20,669 nucleotides of DNA from Armatimonadota bacterium (GCA_031459855.1 JAVKHP010000002.1:1-20669), one strand, 5' to 3'. Positions 1 through 12,396 are shown, counted from the stretch's first letter. Notes: generated by a model from the sequence alone, not told the origin. Translations and numbers: made by a program.

Positions 1-124
1 CCAGCCCCGCCGCCGCCATCGCATGCGTGATCGCCGCCGTCAGCGTCGTCTTCCCATGATCCACGTGCCCAATCGTCCCAATGTTCACGTGCGGCTTCGT
101 CCGCTCAAACTTCGGCTTCGCCAT
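1..124 (-). CDS. tuf: Elongation factor Tu, N-terminal fragment (cut by window edge)
   Basis: This is the first 41 codons of EF-Tu, the GTPase that delivers aminoacyl-tRNA to the ribosome. The start ATG lies at 122-124 and the protein begins [19 protein letters not shown], followed by the P-loop GHVDHGKTT at about residues 18-26, which is diagnostic of EF-Tu. A GGGAGG Shine-Dalgarno element sits upstream of the ATG. The gene is the last of the rpsL-rpsG-fusA-tuf series and starts 64 bases after the fusA stop codon, with no promoter visible in the gap. The 3' part lies outside the window. A second tuf gene ends at the opposite edge, so the organism carries two copies. Confidence 0.97.
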   Translation of the reverse strand, partial: MAKPKFERTKPHVNIGTIGHVDHGKTTLTAAITHAMAAAGL

Positions 125-188
125 CGCTGCCAGCTCCCTCCCTGCGCCTCACCTGGTCTGTACCGTCACCCGCTGGGCCACGACCTGC

Positions 189-2282
189 CTAGGCGCGCGC
201 GCCGGCGCCCGCGCGCACGCGGATCTCCTCGGCGATGCTGGGCGGGACCTCCTCGTAGTGCGACGGCTCCATGGTGTAGGTCGCCCGGCCCTGGCTCACC
301 GAGCGCAACGCCGTGGCGTACCCGAACATCTCGGCCAGCGGCACGAGCGCCCTGATCACCCGCAGGGTCCCCTGCGCCTCCATCCCCTCGATCCGGCCCC
401 GCCGCGCGTTCAGGTCGCCGATGACCTCGCCCATGTACGCCTCGGGCGTGACCACCTCGACCTTCATGATCGGCTCCAGCAGCACGGGCCGGGCGCGTGC
501 CGCCGCGTCTTTCAGCGCCATGGACCCGGCGATCTTGAACGCCATCTCGCTGGAGTCCACCTCGTGGTACGACCCGTCCACCACGGTCACCCGGATGTCG
601 ATGAGCGGGTACCCGGCCAGCACGCCGCTCTCGGCCGCCTCGCGCACCCCGGCCTCCACCGCCGGGAGGAACTCCCGGGGAATGGCGCCGCCGGTGATGC
701 GGTCCACGACTTCGACGCCCCCGCCGGCCGGCAGCGGCTCCAGCTCGATGACGACATGGCCGTACTGCCCGCGGCCGCCCGTCTGCCGGACGTACCGACC
801 CTCGCCGCGGGCGCGCTGGCGGATCGTCTCCTTGTAGGCCACCTGCGGCCGGCCGATATTGGCCCCGACGTTGAACTCTCGCAGCAACCGGTCCACGATG
901 ATCTCCAGGTGCAGCTCGCCCATGCCCGCGATGATCGTCTGCCCGGTCTCCTGGTCGAAGCGCACGCGGAAGGTGGGGTCCTCCTCGGCCAGCTTCGCCA
1001 GCGCCGTGCTCAGCTTGTCGGCGTCGGCCTTGGTCTTGGGCTCCACCGCCACGGCGATGACCGGCTCGGGGAAGTGCATCGCCTCCAGCACGATCGGCGC
1101 GGCCTCGTCGCACAGGGTGTCGCCGGTCTGGGTCACCCGCAGGCCCACGGCGGCCACCACGTTGCCGGCGGTGGCCTCCCCGATGTCCTCGCGGTGGTTG
1201 GCGTGCATCTGGAGGATCCGCGAGACGCGCTCCTTCTGCCCCTTGTTGGCGTTGGTGACGTAGGACCCCGCCCGCAGGGTGCCCGAGTACACCCGGAAGT
1301 AGGTCAGCTTGCCCACGTAGGGATCGGTGACGATCTTGAACGCCAGCGCCGCAAAGGGCCCCGCGGGATCGGCCGGGCGCTCGACGGTCTCCCCGGTCCG
1401 GGGATCCACCCCGCGGACCGGCGGCAGGTCCAGCGGCGACGGCAGGTAGTCCACCACCGCATCCAGCAGCGGCTGGACCCCCTTGTTGCGGAAGGAACTG
1501 CCGCACAGCACGGGCACCAGGCGCGCCTCGATCGTCCCCCGGCGCAGCGTCGCCCGGAGTTCCTCCTCGGTGATCTCGTGCCCCTCGAGGTACTTGGCGG
1601 CCAGGGCATCGTCCAGGTCGGCGGCCGCCTCCAGGAGCCGCTCGCGCATGGCCTCCACCTGGTCGCGCAGGGCCGCGGGGATGTCGGTCTCGTCGGAACG
1701 CGTCCCGAGGTCGTCCAGGTAGATGATGGACTTCATGCGGATGAGGTCCACCACCCCCTCGAACCCGTCCTCGGCCCCGATGGGTAGTTGCACGGGCACG
1801 GGGTTGGCTCCCAGCCGCTCGCGCACCATGGCCACCGTGCGCAGGAAGTCGGCACCGGTCCGGTCCATCTTGTTGATGTAGATGATGCGGGGCACCCGGT
1901 ACCGGTCGGCCTGTCGCCACACGGTCTCGGACTGGGGCTGGACCCCTTCCACCGCCGAGATCACCACCACCGCCCCGTCCAGGACACGCAGCGACCGTTC
2001 CACCTCCACGGTGAAGTCCACGTGCCCGGGGGTGTCGATGATGTTGATGCGGTGGTCCCGCCAGTAGCACGTGGTGGCCGCCGAGGTGATGGTGATCCCG
2101 CGCTCGCGCTCCTGCACCATGAAGTCCATGGTGGCCGAGCCCTCGTCCACCTCGCCCAGGCGGTGGACCCGGCCCGTGTAGAACAGGATGCGCTCGGTGG
2201 TCGTCGTCTTGCCCGCGTCGATGTGGGCGACGATGCCAATGTTCCGAATGGTCCGCAGCGCCTCTCTCGTCGCCACCGGCAT
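189..2282 (-). CDS. fusA: Elongation factor G
   Basis: This encodes EF-G, the GTPase that drives translocation of tRNA and mRNA on the ribosome and works with RRF in recycling. With the ATG at 2280-2282 the protein is 697 residues, the usual family length, and runs [20 protein letters not shown]. GTPase motifs are complete: AHIDAGKT at residues 19-26, switch [11 protein letters not shown] at 61-70, DTPGHVDF at 83-90 and NKMD at 137-140. Domains II to V follow without a break. An upstream in-frame ATG at 2313-2315 would add 11 residues and overlap the rpsG stop codon, but has no Shine-Dalgarno element. The chosen ATG is preceded by GAGGGCTGAGGGC. The open frame runs further upstream through rpsG and that part is not coding. 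The gap after rpsG is 26 bases. Translational coupling is likely. Confidence 0.97.
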   Translation of the reverse strand: MPVATREALRTIRNIGIVAHIDAGKTTTTERILFYTGRVHRLGEVDEGSATMDFMVQERERGITITSAATTCYWRDHRINIIDTPGHVDFTVEVERSLRVLDGAVVVISAVEGVQPQSETVWRQADRYRVPRIIYINKMDRTGADFLRTVAMVRERLGANPVPVQLPIGAEDGFEGVVDLIRMKSIIYLDDLGTRSDETDIPAALRDQVEAMRERLLEAAADLDDALAAKYLEGHEITEEELRATLRRGTIEARLVPVLCGSSFRNKGVQPLLDAVVDYLPSPLDLPPVRGVDPRTGETVERPADPAGPFAALAFKIVTDPYVGKLTYFRVYSGTLRAGSYVTNANKGQKERVSRILQMHANHREDIGEATAGNVVAAVGLRVTQTGDTLCDEAAPIVLEAMHFPEPVIAVAVEPKTKADADKLSTALAKLAEEDPTFRVRFDQETGQTIIAGMGELHLEIIVDRLLREFNVGANIGRPQVAYKETIRQRARGEGRYVRQTGGRGQYGHVVIELEPLPAGGGVEVVDRITGGAIPREFLPAVEAGVREAAESGVLAGYPLIDIRVTVVDGSYHEVDSSEMAFKIAGSMALKDAAARARPVLLEPIMKVEVVTPEAYMGEVIGDLNARRGRIEGMEAQGTLRVIRALVPLAEMFGYATALRSVSQGRATYTMEPSHYEEVPPSIAEEIRVRAGAGARA

Positions 2283-2308
2283 GCCCTCAGCCCTCGCGCG
2301 CGTCGCCG

Positions 2309-2782
2309 TTACCATCGGTAGTGCGCGAACGCCTTGTTCGCCTCCGCCATCTTGTGGGTATCCTCGCGCTTCTTCACCGCCGCGCCCTGGCCGACGGAGG
2401 CGTCCAGGAGCTCCGCGGCCAGCTTCTCGGCGAACGTCCGGCGGTCCCGGCGCGCCCGCGCGTACTGCACCAGCCACCGCAGGCCCAGCGACAGCCGCCG
2501 CTCCGGCCGCACCTCCACGGGCACCTGGTAGGTCGCCCCGCCGACCCGGCGGGGGCGCACCTCCAGCAACGGCGAGGCGTTGGCCAGGGCCTTCTCGAAG
2601 ACCTTGACCGGGTCCTGACCGCTCTTCTCCTTGACGATGTCGAACGCCCGGTAGACATGGCGGGCGGCCAGGCTCTTCTTCCCGCGCATCATCACCTTGT
2701 TGATCAGCCGGTGCACGATCACGTTGTGGTAGACGGGATCTGGCCCGATCTCCCGCGGCCGCACCGGACCCTTACGCGGCAT
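2309..2782 (-). CDS. rpsG: 30S ribosomal protein S7
   Basis: S7 is a primary 16S rRNA binding protein that organises the head of the small subunit and contacts E-site tRNA. The product is 157 residues, typical for the family, beginning [18 protein letters not shown] and including the conserved stretch [20 protein letters not shown]. The N-terminal MPR and the end near HYRW match bacterial S7. A strong AAGGAG Shine-Dalgarno element lies about 7 bases before the ATG. It sits 36 bases after rpsL and 26 bases before the chosen fusA start, in the standard str operon order. In Escherichia coli S7 represses this operon by binding the rpsL-rpsG spacer. Here that spacer is short and I see no clear structure in it. 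Confidence 0.98.
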   Translation of the reverse strand: MPRKGPVRPREIGPDPVYHNVIVHRLINKVMMRGKKSLAARHVYRAFDIVKEKSGQDPVKVFEKALANASPLLEVRPRRVGGATYQVPVEVRPERRLSLGLRWLVQYARARRDRRTFAEKLAAELLDASVGQGAAVKKREDTHKMAEANKAFAHYRW

Positions 2783-2818
2783 CGCCCGTCTCCTTCCCTT
2801 CCCCTCGCGCTGCGCCCA

Positions 2819-3193
2819 TCACTTCTTGGGGCGCTTGGCGCCGTACTTGGACCGTCCGCGCATCCGGCCGGCCACGCCCGCGGCGTCCAGCGTGCCCCGG
2901 ACGATGTGGTACCGGATCCCCGGCAGGTCCTTCACACGCCCGCCCCGGATCAGCACGACGGAGTGCTCCTGCAGGTTGTGTCCGATGCCGGGGATGTAGG
3001 CGGTCACCTCGATCCCGTTGGTGAGCCGCACCCGGGCGATCTTGCGCAGCGCTGAATTGGGCTTCTTGGGCGTCGTGGTCTTCACCTGAATGCAGACGCC
3101 CCGCCGGAACGGGCTGCCCTGCAGCGCCGGCGACTTGCTTTTGCTGCGCAGCCGGTGCCGGCCGAGCCGGACCAGCTGGTTGACCGTCGGCAT
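2819..3193 (-). CDS. rpsL: 30S ribosomal protein S12
   Basis: S12 sits at the decoding centre of the 30S subunit and controls translational accuracy. The product is 124 residues and matches bacterial S12 throughout. It starts [20 protein letters not shown]. The decoding-site loops [12 protein letters not shown] (K43) and [10 protein letters not shown] (K88, D89) are present with the wild-type lysines, so no known streptomycin-resistance substitution is seen. D89 is the position modified by RimO in other bacteria. The start is fixed by homology and by a GGAGG element 8 bases upstream. A longer in-frame extension to 3526 exists but is not S12-like and overlaps the L7Ae gene. It follows the L7Ae gene after a long 286-base gap and precedes rpsG. 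Confidence 0.98.
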   Translation of the reverse strand: MPTVNQLVRLGRHRLRSKSKSPALQGSPFRRGVCIQVKTTTPKKPNSALRKIARVRLTNGIEVTAYIPGIGHNLQEHSVVLIRGGRVKDLPGIRYHIVRGTLDAAGVAGRMRGRSKYGAKRPKK

Positions 3194-3479
3194 CCTCACC
3201 GCCTCCGTATCTCCCCATCCGCATGCCGCATGCCCTCCCCCGCCCGCAGGGCACGCAGAGAGGGCGACGCCACCGGGGTCCCTCACGACGCGGGCCCGGG
3301 GGTTTCGCCAGGACGTCGCTTGTGGTGCCTCGCCTGGCGCCGCACCATACGAGGCCCGGCCGCAGTGCCCCGCGGTGACGCGGGGCCAGCCAGGCCCTGC
3401 GGTGCAGCGTACAAGGGCTCGGGGGAAGATGACCGCGCGACGACCGTCGAGCCCCGACTGCGATCCCGCCCTGCGGGAT
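3194..3479. other. Spacer between the L7Ae-like gene and rpsL with a small hairpin
   Basis: These 286 bases contain no convincing gene. One perfect stem with 7 base pairs and a four-base loop lies at 3368-3385 (CCCCGCG / CGCGGGG). No T-run follows on either strand and I see no good -35/-10 pair on the minus strand. If transcription starts at the promoter upstream of the L7Ae gene, this would be an internal untranslated spacer of the str operon. Its length is unusual for this position and could host a regulatory RNA structure. Confidence 0.4.
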
Positions 3480-3480
3480 C
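3462..3480 (-). other. Perfect 8-bp hairpin at the L7Ae-like gene stop codon
   Basis: The sequence GATCCCGC, a three-base loop and GCGGGATC form a perfect inverted repeat that begins at the last base of the L7Ae-like stop codon (3480-3482). There is no U-tract after it on the minus strand, so it is not a canonical intrinsic terminator. It may slow RNA decay or modulate readthrough into rpsL. Confidence 0.45.
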
Positions 3481-3755
3481 TATGGCGCGGGCCGGTCCTC
3501 CACCAGGACCGCCGCTGCGGCGGCACCCACCCCGATGCCGCAGGCCCGGCCCAGCAGCGCCATGGACTCCACCTCGGTCACGGGGAGTCCCCGTTCCGCC
3601 GCGGCCCGCACCACCGGCTCGACCACCCGCGGATCGGCGTCGGCCGCCACGAAGACCTCCGCCGCCCGCCCGCGGGCCACCGCCTTCGCGGTCTGGGTGG
3701 CCCCGACCACCCGGGAAGCCGCGGCGCGCAGCCGCGCCAGCGCATCGGTCGTCAT
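3480..3755 (-). CDS. L7Ae-family ribosomal protein (kink-turn RNA binding, YbxF/RplGB type)
   Basis: The product is 91 residues, the usual size for the bacterial L7Ae/L30e/S12e/Gadd45 family. Family features are visible in order: [16 protein letters not shown] (residues about 17-32), the segment [30 protein letters not shown], and the C-terminal [14 protein letters not shown]. Relatives in Firmicutes (YbxF, YlxQ) bind kink-turn RNA, and the gene is commonly found between rpoC and rpsL, exactly as here. The ATG at 3753-3755 has no obvious Shine-Dalgarno element, and the predicted transcription start leaves a leader of only about 15 bases. It would be the first gene of the str transcription unit. 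Assignment to the family is solid; its RNA target is unknown. Confidence 0.88.
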   Translation of the reverse strand: MTTDALARLRAAASRVVGATQTAKAVARGRAAEVFVAADADPRVVEPVVRAAAERGLPVTEVESMALLGRACGIGVGAAAAAVLVEDRPAP

Positions 3756-3776
3756 CGGGTGCCTACGCGCCAGCCG

Positions 3777-3805
3777 ATTCTAGCATCGACCCCCAGGGGT
3801 GTCAA
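3777..3805 (-). promoter_or_regulatory. Sigma-70 type promoter of the L7Ae-rpsL-rpsG-fusA-tuf unit
   Basis: On the minus strand TTGACA (3800-3805) is followed after exactly 17 bases by TAGAAT (3777-3782). The -35 is perfect and the -10 is 5 of 6 to consensus, a clear AT-rich island in GC-rich DNA. The expected start is near 3770, about 15 bases before the L7Ae ATG. Confidence 0.85.
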
Positions 3806-3847
3806 CGCGCGCGCCGTCCCCCGGTCCGTCTTCGGCGGGTCGCAACC

Positions 3848-3942
3848 CGGGAAGGTGCCATCGCCCTTCCCGCGCCTCCCGCCCGGCCGCACCGGGCGGA
3901 CGGCTCCCGGCCGCGAGGCTCCCAGGCCGGGGTGGCCCCGGC
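3848..3942 (-). terminator. Series of three GC-rich hairpins after rpoC
   Basis: Three perfect inverted repeats lie between the rpoC stop and the next promoter: 3926-3942 (7 bp stem, 3-base loop), 3879-3899 (8 bp stem, 5-base loop) and 3848-3872 (8 bp stem, 9-base loop). None is followed by a U-tract on the minus strand. They may act as weak or factor-assisted terminators for the rpoBC transcript, or simply protect its 3' end. Confidence 0.45.
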
Positions 3943-3947
3943 GGGGG

Positions 3948-7385
<3,438 letters not shown>

Positions 7386-7427
7386 CGTTGGTGCCCCTCC
7401 ACCAGGCCGCATCCGCCCGCGCGGGTG

Positions 7428-10400
7428 TCAGTAGTCCTCCACCAGGGCCTCTTCGCCCTCGAGGTTGATGCCGAGGGCGCGCGCCGTCTCCGCGATGTCT
7501 TCCTCGATCTCCTTGAGCTCGATCTCGCGCTTGTCCTCGCTGAGCACCTTCACGTCCAGACACAGCGCCTGGAGCTCCTTCAGGAGCACCTTGAAGGACT
7601 CGGGCACGCCCGGCTCCTGGATGTTCTCGCCCTTGACGATGGCCTCGTAGGTCTTGACGCGCCCCACGACGTCGTCGGACTTGACGGTCAGGAGCTCCTG
7701 CAGGGTCGAGGCCGCTCCGTAGGCCTCCAGCGCCCACACCTCCATCTCGCCGAACCGCTGGCCACCGAACTGCGCCTTGCCCCCCAGCGGCTGCTGCGTG
7801 ATCAGGCTGTAGGGGCCGGTGCTGCGGGCGTGGATCTTGTCCTCGACCAGGTGCAGCAGCTTCATCATGTAGATCGACCCGCAGGTGACCGGCTGGTCGA
7901 ACGGCTCGCCGGTCCGGCCGTCGCGCAGGACGATCTTGCCGTCGGGGGGCAGGCCCGCCTGGTCCAGCAGGCGACGGATCTCGTCCTCCCGCGGGCCGTC
8001 GAACACCGGCGCCTCCACCCAGAGGTTGAGCTTCTCGGCCGCCCAGCCCAGGTGGGTTTCCAGCACCTGCCCCACGTTCATCCGGCTGGGCACGCCCAGG
8101 GGGTTGAGCACGATGTCCACCGGCGTCCCGTCGGGCAGGTAGGGCATGTCCTCCTCGGGGAGGATGACCGAGATGACGCCCTTGTTCCCGTGGCGGCCGG
8201 CCATCTTGTCCCCCACGGCGATCTTGCGCTTCTGGGCCACGTAGACGCGCACCAGGGCGTTGACCCCCGGCGGCAGCTCGTCGCCCTCCTCGCGGTCGCC
8301 CTTGTCGCGGGTGAACATCTTCACGGCCACCACCTTGCCGCGTTCGCCGTGGGGCACCCGCAGGGACGTGTCGCGGACCTCGCGGGCCTTCTCGCCGAAG
8401 ATGGCCCGCAGCAGCCGCTCCTCGGCGGTGAGCTCGGTCTCCCCTTTGGGCGTCACCTTGCCCACCAGGATGTCGCCGGCGCGCACCTCGGCGCCGATGC
8501 GCACGATCCCCCGCTCGTCCAGGTCGCGCAGCGCGTCCTCGCCGATGTTGGGGATGTCCCGGGTGATGTCCTCGGGCCCCAGCTTGGTGTCGCGGGCCTC
8601 CACCTCGTACTCCTCGATGTGCACCGAGGTGAACAGGTCCTCGCGCACCAGGCGCTCGCTGACCACGATGGCGTCCTCGTAGTTGTAGCCCTCCCAGGGC
8701 ATGAAGGCCACCACGACGTTCCGCCCCAGGGCCAGCTCGCCCTGATCGGTGGACGGCCCGTCGGCCAGGATGTCCCCCTCCTTGACCTCGTCGCCCGAGC
8801 GCACGATGGGGACCTGGTTGATGCACGTGCCCTGGTTGCTCCGGCGGTACTTGATGAGCGGGTACTCGTCGACCTCGCGGCCGACGCGGACGACGATGCG
8901 CTCGCCCGTCACCGACTCCACGACGCCCGCCCGCCGGCAGCGCACCACCGCCCCGCTGTCCACCGCCGCCCGGTACTCCACCCCGGTGCCCACCCGGGGC
9001 GCCTCGCTCTGCAGGAGCGGCACGGCCTGGCGCTGCATGTTGGAGCCCATCAGCGCCCGGTTGGCGTCGTCGTGCTCGAGGAACGGGATGAGCGCGGTGG
9101 CCACCGAGACGATCTGCTTGGGGGACACGTCCATGAACTGCACGTCCTCGGGACGCACCAGCTTGATCTCGGCGCCGTGCCGCGCCGTGACCCGCGGCCC
9201 GATCAGGCGCCCGCGCTCGTCCACGGCGGCGTTGGCCTGGGCGATGACGTACTGGTCCTCCTCGTCCGCGGTGAGGTAGCGGATGCGGCGGGTGACGACG
9301 CCCTCCCTGACCTCGCGGTACGGCGTCTCGATGAACCCCAGCGGATTCACCCGGGCGTAGGTGGCCAGGGACGAGATCAGCCCGATGTTGGGCCCTTCGG
9401 GCGTCTCGATGGGGCACATGCGCCCGTAGTGCGACGTGTGCACGTCGCGCACCTCGAACCCCGCCCGCTCGCGGGACAGGCCACCCGGGCCCAGCGCCGA
9501 GAGCCGGCGCTTGTGCGTGAGTTCGGCCAGCGGGTTGGTCTGGTCCATGAACTGCGAGAGCTGACTGGAGCCGAAGAACTCCTTGATGGCCGCCACCACC
9601 GGCCGGATGTTGATGAGCTGCTGGGGCGTGACCTGCCCCGGCTCCTGGATCGTCATGCGCTCGCGGATGACCCGCTCCATGCGCAGCATGCCGATACGGA
9701 ACTGGTTCTGGAGCAGCTCGCCCACCGACCGCACCCGGCGGTTGCCCAGGTGGTCGATGTCGTCGACGCGGGCCTCGGGATCGCCGGCGGCCAGCCGCAT
9801 CAGGTAGCGGATGATCTCCACGAGGTCCTCGCGGGTCAGGATCCGGACGTCGGGATCGACCTTGAGCCCCAGCTTCTTGTTGAGCTTGTACCGTCCCACC
9901 CTGCCCAGGTCGTAGCGGCGGGGTTCGAAGAAGAGGGTCTCCAACAGGGTCCTGGCGCTCTCCAGGGTGGGCGGGTCGCCCGGCCGCAGGCGCCGGTAGA
10001 TCTCGATGAGCGCCTCGTCGCGGCTGTGGGTGGTGTCCTTCTCCAGCGTGGCCCGGAGGCTGCGGTCCTCGCCGTAGAGCTTCACCAGCTTCTCGTCCGT
10101 CTCGTACCCCACGGCGCGCAGCAGCGCGGTCGCCGGGAGCTTGCGGGTGCGGTCGATCCGGACGTAGATCGCGCCGCCGGCGTCGACCTCCAGTTCGAGC
10201 CACGCCCCGCGGTGCGGGATGACCACGGCCGTGGGCAACGGCCGGCCGGAAGCGTCCGGCGTGAACGCGTAGTAGGCCCCCGGCGAACGCACCAGCTGGC
10301 TGACGACCACCCGCTCCGCGCCGTTGATGATGAAGGTCCCCCGCTCGGTCATCATGGGGAAGTCCCCCATGAAGACCTCCTGCTCCTTGATCTCCCCGGT

Positions 10401-10835
10401 TTCCCGGACGATCAACCGGACCTTCACCTTGAGGGCGGCGCTGTAGTTGTAGTCGCGGTCCCGGCACTCCTCCTCGGTGTACTTCAGGCGCTCCAGGCGG
10501 TAGCCGCCGAAGTCCAGGACGGCCTGGTCGTCGAAGACGTTCTCCGGCGGCGTGACCTTGCGGCGCCCGCTCTCCACGGCGAAGTGCAGCTCGAGGTTGC
10601 CGGTGAAGTCCTGGATGGGGGAGACCTCGGCGAACACCTCCCGGATCCCCTCGCGCAGGAACCAGTCGAAGGACCGGCGCTGCACCTCGATGAGGTCGGG
10701 CATGTCCACGACGTCCGGGATCTTGGCGAAGCTGTGCCGGACGCGACGCCCCCGGTGCACGATACGGGCATCGGGAATGGCGACCCGGCTGCGGGCCGGA
10801 CGGGCAAGGGCCTCAAGCCTCGTCTTGGTCTTCAC
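7428..10835 (-). CDS. rpoB: DNA-directed RNA polymerase subunit beta
   Basis: This is the beta subunit of RNA polymerase, about 1135 residues. The rifampicin-binding cluster is at about residues 422-448 ([11 protein letters not shown] then THKRRLSAL) with the residues equivalent to E. coli D516, H526 and S531 unchanged, so rifampicin sensitivity is expected. The following segment [13 protein letters not shown] and the C-terminal clamp regions are present. The start is uncertain. The GTG at 10833-10835 ([10 protein letters not shown]) lies 11 bases after a strong GGAGGTGA element, a rather long spacing. A GTG at 10872-10874 adds 13 residues but would place that element inside the gene, and a GTG in IVHRGRR farther in would fit Firmicutes RpoB length. 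Compared with Bacillus subtilis, as I remember it, about 25 extra residues appear near residues 90-115. The gene precedes rpoC. Confidence 0.96.
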   Translation of the reverse strand: MKTKTRLEALARPARSRVAIPDARIVHRGRRVRHSFAKIPDVVDMPDLIEVQRRSFDWFLREGIREVFAEVSPIQDFTGNLELHFAVESGRRKVTPPENVFDDQAVLDFGGYRLERLKYTEEECRDRDYNYSAALKVKVRLIVRETGEIKEQEVFMGDFPMMTERGTFIINGAERVVVSQLVRSPGAYYAFTPDASGRPLPTAVVIPHRGAWLELEVDAGGAIYVRIDRTRKLPATALLRAVGYETDEKLVKLYGEDRSLRATLEKDTTHSRDEALIEIYRRLRPGDPPTLESARTLLETLFFEPRRYDLGRVGRYKLNKKLGLKVDPDVRILTREDLVEIIRYLMRLAAGDPEARVDDIDHLGNRRVRSVGELLQNQFRIGMLRMERVIRERMTIQEPGQVTPQQLINIRPVVAAIKEFFGSSQLSQFMDQTNPLAELTHKRRLSALGPGGLSRERAGFEVRDVHTSHYGRMCPIETPEGPNIGLISSLATYARVNPLGFIETPYREVREGVVTRRIRYLTADEEDQYVIAQANAAVDERGRLIGPRVTARHGAEIKLVRPEDVQFMDVSPKQIVSVATALIPFLEHDDANRALMGSNMQRQAVPLLQSEAPRVGTGVEYRAAVDSGAVVRCRRAGVVESVTGERIVVRVGREVDEYPLIKYRRSNQGTCINQVPIVRSGDEVKEGDILADGPSTDQGELALGRNVVVAFMPWEGYNYEDAIVVSERLVREDLFTSVHIEEYEVEARDTKLGPEDITRDIPNIGEDALRDLDERGIVRIGAEVRAGDILVGKVTPKGETELTAEERLLRAIFGEKAREVRDTSLRVPHGERGKVVAVKMFTRDKGDREEGDELPPGVNALVRVYVAQKRKIAVGDKMAGRHGNKGVISVILPEEDMPYLPDGTPVDIVLNPLGVPSRMNVGQVLETHLGWAAEKLNLWVEAPVFDGPREDEIRRLLDQAGLPPDGKIVLRDGRTGEPFDQPVTCGSIYMMKLLHLVEDKIHARSTGPYSLITQQPLGGKAQFGGQRFGEMEVWALEAYGAASTLQELLTVKSDDVVGRVKTYEAIVKGENIQEPGVPESFKVLLKELQALCLDVKVLSEDKREIELKEIEEDIAETARALGINLEGEEALVEDY

Positions 10836-11107
10836 GGCGGAAGGCGTCACCTCCGGGAGATCTCCGCACCGCACCGCGCCAGGCGGCAGTCAGGCTGGGG
10901 CCGCACCGTGGCTCGGCAGGCATCTGCCTGTGGGGTACGCACGCGAGAGGTTCAGACTCTGATCCCGGGCCTACGGGCGATCCTGGCTGCCGGAAAGACG
11001 AGAGCAGGGTCGATCTCCGCGGTCGATCCCCCTGCCCCGTTCGTCGTGTCGCGCTGGATGTGCTCGTGCTGTCGCACGCGGCAGCCCCGCCAAGGCCCGT
11101 ACACGCA

Positions 11108-11137
11108 AACATACCCGTCGGCCCCTGGCGTTGTCAA
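11108..11137 (-). promoter_or_regulatory. Candidate promoter for rpoBC in the rplL-rpoB gap
   Basis: On the minus strand a perfect TTGACA (11132-11137) is followed after 18 bases by TATGTT (11108-11113), 4 of 6 to the -10 consensus. It lies just after rplL, and the predicted start near 11101 would give rpoB a leader of about 265 bases. The 349-base gap 10836-11184 otherwise holds only the stem after rplL, a small inverted repeat at 10917-10930 and the rpoB ribosome binding site. Confidence 0.6.
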
Positions 11138-11151
11138 GAGCCGCATGCGTC

Positions 11152-11185
11152 GGCCGCCGGCCCGGCGGGTGTCGCCGGGGCGGCC
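11152..11185 (-). terminator. Long GC-rich stem-loop directly after rplL (attenuator candidate)
   Basis: GGCCGCC at 11152-11158 pairs with GGCGGCC at 11179-11185, and inside it CCGGCG at 11162-11167 pairs with CGCCGG at 11173-11178, giving 13 base pairs with a three-base bulge and a five-base loop. It begins at the rplL stop codon. No U-tract follows, so it is not a classic terminator. Partial attenuation between rplL and rpoB is well known in E. coli and this stem sits where such a site would be expected. Confidence 0.5.
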
Positions 11186-11574
11186 TACTTGATGACGACG
11201 GTCGCGCCCTCCGCCTCGAGCTTCTTCTTGATCGCCTCGGCCTCCTGGCGGCTCACCTTCTCCTTGACAGGCTTCGGCGCGCCGTCCACCAAGTCCTTCG
11301 CCTCTTTCAGCCCGAGGCCGGTGAGCTCGCGGACGACCTTGATCACCTGGATCTTCTTCTCGCCGACGGTCTGCAGGATCACGTCGAACTCGGTCTGCTC
11401 CTCGACGGGCGCCGGCGCAGCCGCCGCCGCCCCCGCGGGCGCCGCCGCGACTGCCACCGGCGCCGCGGCCGAGACGCCGAACTTCTCCTCGAGTGCCTTG
11501 ACCAGCTCGGCCAGCTCCAGCACCGTCAGGTTGCTGATGGCGTCGACGATCTCGTCCTTGGTCAGCTTGGCCAC
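11185..11574 (-). CDS. rplL: 50S ribosomal protein L7/L12
   Basis: L7/L12 forms the flexible ribosomal stalk that recruits and stimulates translational GTPases. The product is 129 residues. An N-terminal dimerisation helix pair (residues 1-33, [20 protein letters not shown]) leads to an Ala/Pro-rich hinge at about 36-57. The C-terminal domain follows with [20 protein letters not shown], the GTPase-contacting helix, ending in GATVVIK. The start is a GTG at 11572-11574 with GGAGG 7 bases upstream; the longer in-frame extension into rplJ is not family-like. It lies 49 bases after rplJ, the usual pair, and both are probably under the L10 leader. Several copies per ribosome are needed, so the attenuator-like stem after it is consistent with higher expression than rpoB. 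Confidence 0.98.
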   Translation of the reverse strand: MAKLTKDEIVDAISNLTVLELAELVKALEEKFGVSAAAPVAVAAAPAGAAAAAPAPVEEQTEFDVILQTVGEKKIQVIKVVRELTGLGLKEAKDLVDGAPKPVKEKVSRQEAEAIKKKLEAEGATVVIK

Positions 11575-11623
11575 CGTCCTCCCTCCCCCTGTCGATAGTT
11601 CACGGTCCGTCGGATGGTCCCGG

Positions 11624-12160
11624 TCACCCCGCCGCCTCGCCCGCATCCTCCCGCCGCTGGCGAAGCTGGTCCAGGGCCACGACCAGCCCCCGCGGGAGCC
11701 CACCCAGCACGCCCGCCAGCGCCACCAGGGGCGCAGCCACCCCGCCGACGACGCGTGCCACCAGCTCCTGTCGGCCGGGCAGATCGGCCAGGGCCCGGGT
11801 CTGGGCTTCGCCGTAGACGCGCCCCGCGACCACGCTGCCCTTGAGCGCCAGCTTGCGCGTCTGCCGCATGAACTCCTGGATCACCTTGGCGGCGGCGACG
11901 GGGTCGGAGGGGGCAAAGGCGACGGCTGTGGGGCCCTCCAGGTACGGGAGCAGGCCGTCGATTCCGGCTGCCTGCGCCGCCTTGCCCAGCAAGCGGTTCT
12001 TCACCACCCGGTAGTCCGCGCCCGCCTCCTGCAACTTCCGGCGCAGCTGCGTGATCTCGCCCACTGTCAGCCCGCGAAAATCGGTGAGGATGACCCCGGC
12101 CGCCTGCTGCAACCGGTCCTGCAGGCGCGCGACCTCCTCGACCTTCTCCTGGCGCGGCAT
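11624..12160 (-). CDS. rplJ: 50S ribosomal protein L10
   Basis: L10 anchors the L7/L12 dimers to 23S rRNA and, in many bacteria, represses its own operon by binding its leader mRNA as the L10-L12 complex. The product is 178 residues starting [20 protein letters not shown]. Family hallmarks are [34 protein letters not shown] and a C-terminal helix for L12 binding ([13 protein letters not shown]). The ATG at 12158-12160 has an ideal GGAGG 6 bases upstream. A longer frame to 12199 lies inside the leader structure and is rejected. The gene follows a 365-base gap that contains its promoter and leader RNA, and is followed by rplL. Confidence 0.97.
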   Translation of the reverse strand: MPRQEKVEEVARLQDRLQQAAGVILTDFRGLTVGEITQLRRKLQEAGADYRVVKNRLLGKAAQAAGIDGLLPYLEGPTAVAFAPSDPVAAAKVIQEFMRQTRKLALKGSVVAGRVYGEAQTRALADLPGRQELVARVVGGVAAPLVALAGVLGGLPRGLVVALDQLRQRREDAGEAAG

Positions 12161-12198
12161 CGCGATCCTCCCTGTCCTCCTCACCCACAGACAACACA

Positions 12199-12225
12199 AC
12201 GACCCGCCACGGGGAGACGGGTCGT
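12199..12225 (-). terminator. Hairpin in the rplJ leader, possible attenuator
   Basis: On the minus strand ACGACCCG (12225-12218) pairs perfectly with CGGGTCGT (12206-12199) around an 11-base loop, and is followed by the T-rich stretch TGTGTTGTC. It lies between the L10 leader motif and the rplJ ribosome binding site. The T-tract is interrupted by G, so termination would be inefficient. It could be an attenuator controlled by L10 binding just upstream, as known for L10 leaders in some Firmicutes. Confidence 0.5.
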
Positions 12226-12290
12226 GCCACTCCGCTCCTCGGCAGGCGGGAACCCCATTAAGCCCCGAAGGGCACCTGCTGTCTGTGGCG
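12226..12290 (-). ncRNA. L10 (rplJ) ribosomal protein leader RNA
   Basis: The minus-strand transcript contains the recognisable L10-leader core: AGACAGCAGGTG (12284-12273), a GCCC-UUCG-GGGC tetraloop hairpin (12273-12262), UUAA (12261-12258), and CCCGCCTGCCGAGG (12250-12237), where GCAGG (12279-12275) pairs with CCTGC (12246-12242). This arrangement, with the AGACAGCAGG strand opposite CCUGCCGAGG, is the conserved binding site for L10-(L12)4 and includes a kink-turn. It sits about 70 bases downstream of the predicted transcription start and about 70 bases upstream of rplJ. The exact ends of the element are approximate. Autoregulation of rplJ-rplL by L10 is inferred from the family. Confidence 0.8.
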
Positions 12291-12367
12291 CGCGGCCGCC
12301 AGCCGGCGACCGACTATGCGGTTGTCACCCGTCGGCGTCAGGACCCGCCCGCACGCCGACGCGGGTC

Positions 12368-12396
12368 ATGCTAGCACGTGGCCCCCCGAGCGTCAA
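12368..12396 (-). promoter_or_regulatory. Promoter of rplJ-rplL (and probably rpoBC)
   Basis: On the minus strand TTGACG (12391-12396) is followed after 17 bases by TAGCAT (12368-12373). Five of six -35 bases match, with good spacing. The start is expected near 12361, giving a leader of about 200 bases that carries the L10 RNA element. The 130 bases between this promoter and the rplA stop show no clear terminator. Confidence 0.78.

Noticed and set aside
422-448. Possible antibiotic-resistance substitutions in RpoB (residues 422-448) or S12
   Set aside because: The key residues read as wild type in both proteins, so there is no evidence of resistance changes; the coordinates given here are RpoB residue numbers.
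166-2070. Long alternate frame within fusA, and similar ones at 81-1787
   Set aside because: Their translations are Arg/Gly/Pro-rich with no family motifs, while the fusA frame carries all GTPase motifs.
3194-3526. N-terminal extension of rpsL to 3526
   Set aside because: The extension has no S12 similarity, overlaps the L7Ae-like gene, and the internal ATG has a good ribosome binding site.
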